Shown here piece by piece: positions 1 through 4,911 of a stretch of DNA of 7,277 nt. Position numbers and translations under genes: made by a program. Position 1 is the first letter of the stretch. Each line of letters starts with the position of its first letter. Origin of the DNA: Lachnospiraceae bacterium (lineage in GTDB: Bacteria > Bacillota > Clostridia > Lachnospirales > Lachnospiraceae); the NCBI GenBank assembly GCA_021200345.1, contig JAJQGR010000333.1:1-7277 (forward strand), in the 5' to 3' direction. Below the pieces are notes generated by a model. It saw nothing but the letters and a program-made list of their open reading frames with translations, was not told the origin of the DNA and searched no databases.

Positions 1-160
1 TTACCGGGCAAAGCTCTCTGCCACCAGTCATCTCTGCTGAAAGCGACAAAGTCAGAACAAGGATATTCAGTTCCTCCTCCACATTTTTCAGCAGGGACAG
101 CACAGAGATCATCAGGCCGTCCTCTATGTTTCTGTCTCCGCAGTATAAGATGTTGATCAC
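1..160 (-). CDS. Family 8 glycosyltransferase, N-terminal part only (gene runs off the left edge)
   Basis: The first 53 residues are visible and read MINILYCGDRNIEDGLMISV, then a leucine-rich helix and a second beta strand (LNILVLTLS). The opening NILYCGD strand followed by a conserved N-x-x-x-G helix is how GT8 (LgtC/glycogenin-like, GT-A fold) proteins begin. Here the first strand and loop bind the nucleotide-sugar base. Members transfer a hexose from a UDP-sugar to a cell-surface glycan or lipid acceptor in the cytoplasm. The DxD metal motif and acceptor site would lie beyond the window, so donor and acceptor cannot be told. I chose the GTG at 160: it has a purine-rich ribosome binding site (167-176) at good spacing and starts exactly at the first beta strand; the same frame is closed by a TAA further upstream at about 232-234. 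A promoter lies at 284-311. Family call is fairly firm; specificity is unknown. Confidence 0.72.
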   Translation of the reverse strand, partial: MINILYCGDRNIEDGLMISVLSLLKNVEEELNILVLTLSLSAEMTGGRELCPV

Positions 161-166
161 TGGATT

Positions 167-176
167 CCTCTCCCTC
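167..176 (-). promoter_or_regulatory. Ribosome binding site of the GT8 gene, deciding its GTG start
   Basis: On the minus strand the bases GAGGGAGAGG lie 6 nt before the GTG at 160-158. No ATG in this frame lies between the upstream stop and this point. The position supports GTG as the true start. Confidence 0.6.
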
Positions 177-283
177 TTTATTGTTACTTCGAATAAAACG
201 ATTTCCCATGCACTCCAGCCCTGTCCTCCGCCTTATCAGCTTATCCAGAACAGTGCCGCCTATTGCATACAAAACCATTTTTT

Positions 284-311
284 ATTATAATCCAAAAAAC
301 GCAACTGTCAT
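284..311 (-). promoter_or_regulatory. Vegetative (sigma-A type) promoter for the GT8 gene
   Basis: Read on the minus strand, a -35 box ATGACA (311-306, 5 of 6 to TTGACA) is followed by a 16-nt spacer and a perfect -10 box TATAAT (289-284). Transcription would begin near 277, about 115 nt upstream of the GTG start of the glycosyltransferase. The position and direction fit that gene and no other. Confidence 0.65.
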
Positions 312-368
312 TTCATATTTCTATTAAACACTAACATATATTCTTGGTGGCAGATCTGCGATTATTGT

Positions 369-548
369 ATGATCTTCTTCACGAAAAAAGCTGCATCGCT
401 TTTAACCGGCAGCGATTTATCCATTTCTGATATCGCCCTTTCCATGGGATTTACAAACAGAACGCACTTTAATAAGGTATTTCAAAGGTCATTTCAGACA
501 ACGCTTTCTGAGTATCGCAGGCGACAAAAGGGAGCCGTTCCCACATGA
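369..548 (+). pseudogene. AraC-family regulator remnant (C-terminal helix-turn-helix only)
   Basis: The 59-codon frame contains KKAASLLTGSDLSISDIALS followed by MGFTNRTHFNKVF, a near-textbook second helix-turn-helix of an AraC/XylS DNA-binding domain, ending shortly after with the usual SEYRRR tail. Similarity begins abruptly at about position 384; upstream there is neither the first helix-turn-helix nor a sensing domain in any frame. The frame is open back to about 291 but without recognisable protein. The ATG at 369 has no ribosome binding site. A full AraC protein has about 250-300 residues, so this is most likely what is left after a deletion or insertion removed the 5' part. The remaining reading frame is undamaged, which suggests a fairly recent event. 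It differs in sequence from the complete AraC protein at 2755-3615, so it is not a duplicate of it. A functional mini-protein is possible but unlikely. Confidence 0.7.
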
Positions 549-563
549 AGCAGGAACGGCTCC
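531..563 (-). terminator. Intrinsic terminator, probably of sigK
   Basis: A perfect 11-bp inverted repeat (GGAGCCGTTCC at 531-541, GGAACGGCTCC at 553-563) encloses an 11-nt loop. On the minus strand the stem is followed by CTTTTGTC, a short T-tract, about 50 nt beyond the sigK stop. On the plus strand no T-tract follows, so it should act mainly on minus-strand transcripts. The left arm and loop overlap the last codons and stop of the AraC remnant. Confidence 0.7.
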
Positions 564-611
564 TATCCGATACACTGTATTACCCGCGACATAAAAGCGC
601 TGCCCTTTCAC

Positions 612-1253
612 TTACAGGTATTCAGCAGCTCCAAAGGCTTTCCGCAGCTTCAAAAGTGCTTTCTTTTCTATTCTGGACACATAGCTTCTGGAAATGTGAA
701 AATGCTCCCCCACCTGAGACTGGGTGTACTCATGGCTTCCGTTTAAACCGTAACGCATGGTCAGTATCTGCCGCTCTCTGTCTGTCAGTACGCTGCCAAG
801 CACCTGACTTAAGAAACGGACTGTCTCCTTCTCCTCCAGCTCCATGACCATGTCCTCCTCCTGAGTACATACATCAATGATCTGAATCTCATTGCCCTCC
901 TTGTCTGTGCCCACAGGTTCGTAAAGGGATACCTCCCGGGAGAGCTTCTTTCTGGCACGGAGCATCATCAGAATTTCATTATCAATACACCGGCAGGCAT
1001 AAGTGGCCAGCTTCCCCCGCCCGGCGTCAAAGGTATTGACGGCCTTCATCAGTCCCAGTATACCGATGGAAATATAGTCCTCCGTCTCCTGCTGGGAGCT
1101 CTGATATTTTCTTGCGATATGGGCCACTAACCGGAGGTTGTGCATGATCAGTTTCTCCCTTGCAAGTCTGGCCGCCTCCTCATCCTCCCCCTTAAGAAGC
1201 GCAAGACAGCGCGATTCCTCATCAGGGGAAAGAGGCTGTAGAAAGGTCTGCAT
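612..1253 (-). CDS. sigK: RNA polymerase sporulation sigma factor, SigK-like, without pro-sequence
   Basis: A 213-residue sigma-70 family protein. It opens with FLQPLSPDEE, matching the start of mature SigK (FPQPLS in B. subtilis). Region 2 spans about 40-110 (NLRLVAHIARKY, then ISIGILGLMKAVNTFD, LATYACRCIDNEILM). The signature SLYEPVGTDKEGNEIQIIDV follows at about 109-128. Region 4.2 with its helix-turn-helix is at about 175-205 (SRSYVSRIEKKAL). SigK directs late mother-cell transcription (coat and cortex genes) during endospore formation. The start is the ATG at 1253, which has GGAGG 5 nt upstream; the TTG at 1265 would put the ribosome binding site inside the gene. Only ten further codons precede that TTG-to-stop region, so there is no room for the hydrophobic pro-peptide of about 20 residues that B. 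subtilis SpoIVFB removes. The gene is not split by a skin-type insertion. It follows the symporter by 69 nt. A SigK paralogue or SigE-like factor is the main alternative; the PLSPDEE and DKEGNEI features favour SigK. Confidence 0.85.
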   Translation of the reverse strand: MQTFLQPLSPDEESRCLALLKGEDEEAARLAREKLIMHNLRLVAHIARKYQSSQQETEDYISIGILGLMKAVNTFDAGRGKLATYACRCIDNEILMMLRARKKLSREVSLYEPVGTDKEGNEIQIIDVCTQEEDMVMELEEKETVRFLSQVLGSVLTDRERQILTMRYGLNGSHEYTQSQVGEHFHISRSYVSRIEKKALLKLRKAFGAAEYL

Positions 1254-1258
1254 TTCAG

Positions 1259-1263
1259 CCTCC
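1259..1263 (-). promoter_or_regulatory. Ribosome binding site that fixes the sigK start
   Basis: On the minus strand GGAGG ends 5 nt before the ATG at 1253-1251. The alternative TTG start at 1265 overlaps this motif and cannot use it, so the shorter 213-residue product is preferred. Confidence 0.7.
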
Positions 1264-1280
1264 AAAAAACCCTTTCTAAC

Positions 1281-1308
1281 AGTTTATGTGACAAAAAAGG
1301 ATTAGTGC
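1281..1308 (-). promoter_or_regulatory. Possible SigE-type promoter for sigK
   Basis: On the minus strand CATAAACT (1288-1281) matches the SigE -10 consensus CATACAAT at 6 of 8 positions. A poor -35 (GCACTAA, 1308-1302) lies 13 nt upstream. Transcription would start shortly before the sigK ribosome binding site. SigK genes are normally switched on by SigE in the mother cell, which makes this plausible, but the -35 match is weak and overlaps a possible terminator hairpin. Confidence 0.28.
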
Positions 1309-1312
1309 CTTT
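1296..1312 (-). terminator. Weak candidate terminator after the symporter gene
   Basis: On the minus strand AAAGG, a 7-nt loop and CCTTT form a short stem followed by three more T residues, 11 nt beyond the symporter stop. The 5-bp stem is weak (two further G-T pairs could extend it), so it may only reduce read-through into sigK. Confidence 0.3.
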
Positions 1313-1322
1313 CCGAATTTTT

Positions 1323-2555
1323 TTACTTCTGTATCTTCTTCTGCAACCAGTCTTTCCCGTCCACAAAGCGGGATACAATAAAGGAAGCCACATAATCCCC
1401 CGCCGCGTTGACCATGGTGGCGGGCGGATCGATCAGGGTGGCCAGGGCGATGGAAATGGGATAGGCTACGGCCAGCTGATCCGGGAAAAAGATGGTGCAC
1501 AGCACCAGATCGCCGGTTCCGCCGCCGCCCGGGATGCCGGACATGGCCACGGAGGAAAACACCGCCACCACAATGGCCATGATCGCTCTGCCGGTTCCGA
1601 AATCCATGCCGAAAATGCCGAACAGGAAAGCCACCTTCACGATAGCGCCCATGGCCGAGCCGTCCATGTGCATGGTGGCTCCCAGGGGCAGAACGATCTC
1701 CGAGACGTCCTTAGAGATGCCGGTATCTTCGGCGGCCTCCATGTTGGTGGGGATGGTGGCCACGGAGGAGCAGGTACCAAAGGACACCGCCGCCGGAGCA
1801 AAAAGGTGGGAAAACATCACTTTCGCCGCGCCCCTGCCCCCTCCAAACCGGGCATAGATCGGGGAAGAAATCAGCATATAGGCAAAGCATACCACATAAT
1901 AAATAATCAGGGTGCGTCCATAGTCGCCGATCAACTCCGGACCATAGGTGGCCACCAGACAGGCGAAAAATCCAAAGAATCCGATGGGCGCGTAATAAGT
2001 GATAATCTTCACCACCTTCATGATGCATCCAGACAAATCCGCCAGAAGCTTCGCCGTCATCGTCTCCGGCCCTCCCGCCATCTGAATGCCGAAGCCAAAG
2101 AGAATGGCGGCCACAATCAGGGGCAGAATGGCCTTGCGGCTCCACAGCTCCGCGAAGTCCGGCTTGGTCAGGAAGTTGACGATCATCTCGGCGATGCTCA
2201 GTCCCTCCTCCACTTCTCCCTCCACAATTTCATAGGTTCCTGTGGTCAGCGGGAAAATACGGACCACCGCATACATCAGCAGGGAGGCAATGGCCGCGGT
2301 GATGAGAAAGGTAACCACCGTGGTGCCCAGCACCTTTCCCGCCCTACCCACGCCAGCCATGTTGGCAATGGCCGAGGCGATGGAGCAAAATACCATGGGC
2401 ACCACCACGCAGAACATCAGATTGATAAAGATGGTGCCCAGAGGTTCCAGAACTGTGGCTCCCGGCCAAACCGCGCCCACAATACATCCGGCCACAATGC
2501 CGATAAGCATGGATATCAGAAACCAGTAATTTTTCAGAATTTTTTTGACAGACAT
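1323..2555 (-). CDS. Dicarboxylate/amino acid:cation symporter (DAACS family, TC 2.A.23)
   Basis: A 410-residue inner-membrane protein of normal family length with a GltPh/GltP-like layout: hydrophobic helices from about residue 11 onward, a variable acidic loop at 104-120, then the transport core. Hairpin HP1 carries SFGTCSSVATIPTN (258-271), replacing the usual serine-rich SSSAATLP. TM7 has LPLGATMHMDGS (289-300), replacing the usual LPLGATINMDGT. HP2 has MSGIPGGGGTG (338-348). TM8 has IDPPATMVNAAGD (375-387). Family members import glutamate, aspartate, C4-dicarboxylates, serine/threonine or neutral amino acids with Na+ or H+. Aligned to GltPh TM8, D376, T380, N383 and D387 are kept but the arginine that pairs with an acidic substrate side chain (R397 in GltPh) is A379, and the NMDGT asparagine is H296. 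A neutral or unusual substrate is therefore likely (inference). The start ATG at 2555 has GGGGAGGAG 7 nt upstream. Divergent AraC gene and shared control region suggest regulation by that protein. Confidence 0.88.
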   Translation of the reverse strand: MSVKKILKNYWFLISMLIGIVAGCIVGAVWPGATVLEPLGTIFINLMFCVVVPMVFCSIASAIANMAGVGRAGKVLGTTVVTFLITAAIASLLMYAVVRIFPLTTGTYEIVEGEVEEGLSIAEMIVNFLTKPDFAELWSRKAILPLIVAAILFGFGIQMAGGPETMTAKLLADLSGCIMKVVKIITYYAPIGFFGFFACLVATYGPELIGDYGRTLIIYYVVCFAYMLISSPIYARFGGGRGAAKVMFSHLFAPAAVSFGTCSSVATIPTNMEAAEDTGISKDVSEIVLPLGATMHMDGSAMGAIVKVAFLFGIFGMDFGTGRAIMAIVVAVFSSVAMSGIPGGGGTGDLVLCTIFFPDQLAVAYPISIALATLIDPPATMVNAAGDYVASFIVSRFVDGKDWLQKKIQK

Positions 2556-2603
2556 GAGCTTTCTCCTCCCCGGTTGATAATTAACTATTCACAGTAACAA
2601 GTG

Positions 2604-2616
2604 ATACTGTCAGTAT
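2604..2616. repeat. 13-bp palindrome over the symporter -10 box, candidate operator
   Basis: ATACTG-T-CAGTAT is a perfect palindrome. It covers most of the symporter -10 box (2612-2617) and the predicted transcription start near 2605, so a bound protein would block the promoter. A related arm, ACAGTA at 2591-2596, pairs with TACTGT at 2605-2610 and gives a second overlapping inverted repeat. Which regulator would bind is unknown; a symmetric site fits a dimeric repressor better than an AraC protein. Confidence 0.4.
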
Positions 2617-2640
2617 ATTCGCATAAGATTACAATGTAAA
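2612..2640 (-). promoter_or_regulatory. Promoter of the symporter gene
   Basis: On the minus strand a -35 box TTTACA (2640-2635, 5 of 6) is separated by 17 nt from a -10 box TATACT (2617-2612, 5 of 6). The transcription start should be near 2605, giving a leader of about 50 nt before the ATG at 2555. Confidence 0.6.
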
Positions 2641-2674
2641 TTGCATGTAATGCTTGAAACATTGCAAAAAATGC
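2640..2674 (+). promoter_or_regulatory. Direct repeat with 21-bp period, candidate AraC-type operator
   Basis: Two copies of ATTGCAnnnAATGC occur at 2640-2653 and 2661-2674, identical at all 11 fixed positions and starting 21 bp apart, two helical turns. AraC-family proteins typically bind paired direct repeats with about this spacing. The first copy fills the 13-bp gap between the two divergent -35 boxes; the second sits within the spacer of the AraC promoter. A bound regulator would therefore be well placed to activate the symporter promoter and to repress its own. An inverted partial copy (ATTACA, 2628-2633) lies on the symporter side. Confidence 0.55.
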
Positions 2675-2682
2675 TATATGAT
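2654..2682 (+). promoter_or_regulatory. Promoter of the AraC-family regulator
   Basis: A -35 box TTGAAA (2654-2659, 5 of 6) is followed by a 17-nt spacer and a -10 box TATGAT (2677-2682, 5 of 6). The start of transcription would be near 2689, about 65 nt before the GTG start. The spacer contains the second candidate operator half-site. Confidence 0.6.
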
Positions 2683-2701
2683 GATACAAGCAGCGAATGT
2701 T

Positions 2702-2718
2702 CAGGAAAGGAATTCCTG
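2702..2718 (+). other. Small hairpin in the AraC leader
   Basis: CAGGAA (2702-2707) and TTCCTG (2713-2718) form a perfect 6-bp stem around AGGAA; the inner AGGAATTCCT is itself a 10-bp palindrome containing an EcoRI site. It lies in the predicted untranslated leader. No long T-tract follows, so it is not a good terminator; it could affect leader structure or be chance. Confidence 0.3.
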
Positions 2719-2754
2719 CATTTTGATATCAAACTATGAAGGAAGAGAGCACAA

Positions 2755-3615
2755 GTGAAAAATACAGAGTCTTTCAGCCGGGAGGGTTATTTACGGGAAA
2801 ATTACCATTTTTTTCATCTGCGGGACACGGCAGGCCAGGAACGGGATTTTCATTTCCATGAATTTGATAAGGTTGTGATCCTTTTGTCCGGCAGAGTGGA
2901 CTACGCTGTGGAGGATGCCACATATACATTAAAGCCCTGGGATGTGCTGCTGGTAAAGCATCACACCATACATAAGGCTCTGATTGATCAGACTGAGCCC
3001 TATGAACGAGTGATTATTTATCTGGACAGGAATTATTTTGATCAGCTCATGCCTCAGGCAGGGCTGCTGAAATGCTTTGACGCGGCAGACCAAAGGCAGC
3101 AATATCTGTTTACTCCGGCTATGGAACAGCGAAAGGAACTGGAAAGCACACTGAACGCCTATGAGCAGGCGGCAGCAAAGACAGAATTCGGCACCCAGGC
3201 CATGCTCGACTCGATCATGATCCAGCTTCTGATACGGATCAACCGCATCAGCATAAGCGGCCTGGTCAGAACTGAAAAAGGCGAGGTGCAGACAGACAGC
3301 CGGATTGCCGCGGCTCTCTCCTACATCAATGAAAATCTCACTCTTAAGCTGGACGTGGGTGAGATTGCGGAACGTGTTTTCTTAAGCCGCTATCATTTCA
3401 TGCGGCTATTCAAGACCCAGACCGGCACCACGGTTCACGCCTATATCCGGCAGAAACGACTTCTGTACGCCTCCCGATTGATCCGTGAGGGCATGCCCGC
3501 CGCGGAAGCCGCCTCCAAATGCGGTTTTGCGGATTATTCCGGCTTTCACCGGGCTTTCAGGGACTGCTTTGGTATCAGCCCCGGGCAGCTGAAAAGTCAG
3601 AGCCATGCTAAATAA
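2755..3615 (+). CDS. AraC-family transcriptional regulator with N-terminal cupin sensor
   Basis: A 286-residue two-domain regulator of typical length. The N-terminal cupin (about 15-95) shows DFHFHEFDKVVILLSGRVDY (31-50), with HFH at 33-35, and the second cupin motif PWDVLLVKHHTIHKA (61-75). This domain usually binds a small ligand. A helical linker (about 120-180) follows. The C-terminal DNA-binding domain has two helix-turn-helices: VGEIAERVFLSRYHFMRLFK (201-220) and EAASKCGFADYSGFHRAF (251-268), ending in the standard ISPGQLK. The only possible start is the GTG at 2755, because a TGA closes the frame at 2737-2739; the ribosome binding site AAGGA is at a rather long 11-nt spacing, suggesting modest translation. 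It is transcribed away from the symporter and shares a 199-bp control region with a likely AraC operator, so it probably controls itself and the transporter (inference). Its stop overlaps that of the convergent nagZ by 8 bp. The inducer cannot be read from the sequence. Confidence 0.9.
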   Translation: MKNTESFSREGYLRENYHFFHLRDTAGQERDFHFHEFDKVVILLSGRVDYAVEDATYTLKPWDVLLVKHHTIHKALIDQTEPYERVIIYLDRNYFDQLMPQAGLLKCFDAADQRQQYLFTPAMEQRKELESTLNAYEQAAAKTEFGTQAMLDSIMIQLLIRINRISISGLVRTEKGEVQTDSRIAAALSYINENLTLKLDVGEIAERVFLSRYHFMRLFKTQTGTTVHAYIRQKRLLYASRLIREGMPAAEAASKCGFADYSGFHRAFRDCFGISPGQLKSQSHAK

Positions 3616-4891
3616 TCCCGGCCCTGATCTTGGTCTCCAGGATTCTCAGCACGCTCTCCTCTATTCTCTCCTGACTGATCTGACCGCTCTCCACAGCTTC
3701 GATCAGTCCCTGGGCAGCCTCCTGCAGATTCTCCGGCATCAGGATCATATCCACCCCGGCCTGAATGCTCATCACCGCAGCCTCCGCCGAAGTATATCGG
3801 TCCGTGATTGCTTCCATCTGCATGGAATCGGTGATGATCAGGCCCTCAAAGCCCAGGTCATTTCTCAGAATGCTGATCATGGTCTCAGAAAGAGTGGCCG
3901 GTAAATCGTCTCCCGTCACCTGCGGCACGGAAATATGCCCCACCATGACGAAATCCGCTCCGGCGCTGATACCGCCCTCAAAGGGCACAAATTCCACCTG
4001 CCAAAGTTCCTCCAGACTCTTATTCAGCTCTGTATAGCCCTCATGACTATCCGTGTCCGTATCCCCATGCCCCGGAAAATGCTTCAGAGTACACAGGATC
4101 CCGCCATCGTGAAAACCCTCCACAGCCGCCGACACCATGGCCGAGGCCACACTGGCGTCCGAACTGAAAGCCCGGTCTCCAATCACCGGGTTGTCCGGGT
4201 TGGAATCCACGTCCGCCACGGGAGCAAAATCCAGATTAAATCCCAGCTCGCCAAGCTCCGTCCCGATGGTATCACCCACATCATAAGCACGATCTGTATT
4301 GCCGCTGTCGCCGATGGTCTTCATATTGGGAAAAGAAGTGGTGCCCATGGCGCTGTTATTGCCCACCCTGGCCACCGTTCCACCCTCCTCATCCACAGCA
4401 ATGAACAGGCCGATTTGGGAGTAGGACTGGGTGTTGGCAATCATGGTACTGCACTGCTCTCTGGTCAGAATATTGGCCGCGAAATAAACGATCCCTCCCA
4501 CCGGATATTCGGCCAGCGCCTGCCCGGTCACCTCAGAGGCCTGGGTTGCCACACTGACCCCTGTCAGCTGCTCCGGTTTTACAATAAACAGCTGATATAC
4601 CTGCTCTGTCAGTGACATGGCGGACAGGATTTCCCTGGCCTGCTGCTCAGTCTCATCCACCATTTTTTCACCTGCTAAGGCTTCATCATCCGAATTGCTG
4701 CCGGTCTCCCCTTCCAGTTCCCCGCCACCTGAGATTTCCACGGTCGGGACTGTCAGTTCATACTCCTCCTGCCCCATTCTGCCCGCTGCCAGAATCACCG
4801 CACACAAAACGACAAAAAGCGCCGCCATGACGATCATCATCCTGTTCCGGCCGCGCCTTTTCAATGCTTTCTTTTTCTTTTTGTATCCCAT
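3608..4891 (-). CDS. nagZ: Membrane-anchored glycoside hydrolase family 3 protein, beta-N-acetylhexosaminidase (NagZ-type)
   Basis: A 427-residue protein with a basic N-terminus (GYKKKKKALKRRGR), one membrane segment at about 18-37 and no lipobox. A Gly/Glu/Ser-rich linker (about 50-80) follows, then a GH3 TIM barrel from about 88 to the end. Seen motifs are VGGIVYF (131-137), VDEEGG (166-171), FAPVADVDSNPDNPVIGDRA (222-241), KHFPGHGDTDTDSH (270-283) and ITDSMQME (353-360). By comparison with NagZ enzymes, D355 is the nucleophile and the D281/H283 pair is the acid/base dyad. The enzyme should remove terminal N-acetylglucosamine from muropeptides or related glycans outside the membrane, as in the cell-wall recycling of Gram-positives. 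The second GH3 domain found in some Bacillus homologues is absent. The start ATG at 4891 is 20 nt after the hemW stop, with only a weak, distant GGGG, so translation may depend on coupling to hemW. Other GH3 specificities are possible, but the KHFPGHG-DSH signature is that of hexosaminidases. Confidence 0.85.
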   Translation of the reverse strand: MGYKKKKKALKRRGRNRMMIVMAALFVVLCAVILAAGRMGQEEYELTVPTVEISGGGELEGETGSNSDDEALAGEKMVDETEQQAREILSAMSLTEQVYQLFIVKPEQLTGVSVATQASEVTGQALAEYPVGGIVYFAANILTREQCSTMIANTQSYSQIGLFIAVDEEGGTVARVGNNSAMGTTSFPNMKTIGDSGNTDRAYDVGDTIGTELGELGFNLDFAPVADVDSNPDNPVIGDRAFSSDASVASAMVSAAVEGFHDGGILCTLKHFPGHGDTDTDSHEGYTELNKSLEELWQVEFVPFEGGISAGADFVMVGHISVPQVTGDDLPATLSETMISILRNDLGFEGLIITDSMQMEAITDRYTSAEAAVMSIQAGVDMILMPENLQEAAQGLIEAVESGQISQERIEESVLRILETKIRAGII

Positions 4892-4911
4892 TGCTGTTTT
4901 ACATCCCCGTT

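Larger units (their letters stand above)
161..368. other. Intergenic stretch and leader between the GT8 gene and the AraC remnant
   Basis: Apart from the GT8 promoter (284-311) and ribosome binding site, I see no gene here on either strand. The predicted GT8 transcript has a leader of roughly 115 nt. Another minus-strand frame stays open from an ATG at 278 across the leader and through the start of the GT8 gene, but its product past position 160 has the Arg/Pro/Cys/Trp-rich look of an out-of-frame reading, so I do not call it a gene. The stretch next to the remnant (about 290-368) is AT-rich and shows no AraC-like coding in any plus frame. Confidence 0.5.

Noticed and set aside
3..278. Minus-strand frame open from an ATG at 278 to the left edge (begins MVLYAIGGTVLDKL)
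   Set aside because: It overlaps the GT8 start in another frame, has out-of-frame composition there, and its ATG would sit almost at the predicted transcription start without a ribosome binding site.
545..847. 100-codon plus-strand open frame opposite the end of sigK
   Set aside because: No recognisable domain, Cys/Pro/Ser-rich composition, starts inside a terminator stem and lies opposite conserved sigma region 4.
1254..1265. TTG start at 1265 giving a 217-residue SigK
   Set aside because: The GGAGG ribosome binding site lies inside these codons and is correctly placed only for the ATG at 1253.
1305..2597. 430-codon plus-strand open frame antisense to the symporter, longer than the symporter itself
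   Set aside because: Its product is a His/Gly/Arg-rich string with no recognisable domain, and it lies opposite a GC-rich gene with full family motifs and a strong ribosome binding site. It is a shadow.
2736..2760. ATG at 2736 as the start of the AraC regulator
   Set aside because: It is in a different frame from the regulator; the regulator's frame is closed by a TGA at 2737-2739, leaving the GTG at 2755 as start.
3576..3600. Hairpin CAGC/GCTG near the end of the AraC gene as a shared terminator
   Set aside because: The stem is only about 5 bp, lies inside coding sequence and has no T-tract suitable for either direction.
3935..4615. 226-codon plus-strand open frame opposite nagZ
   Set aside because: His/Arg-rich product with no domain, no ribosome binding site noted, and it lies wholly within a gene with conserved GH3 catalytic motifs on the other strand.
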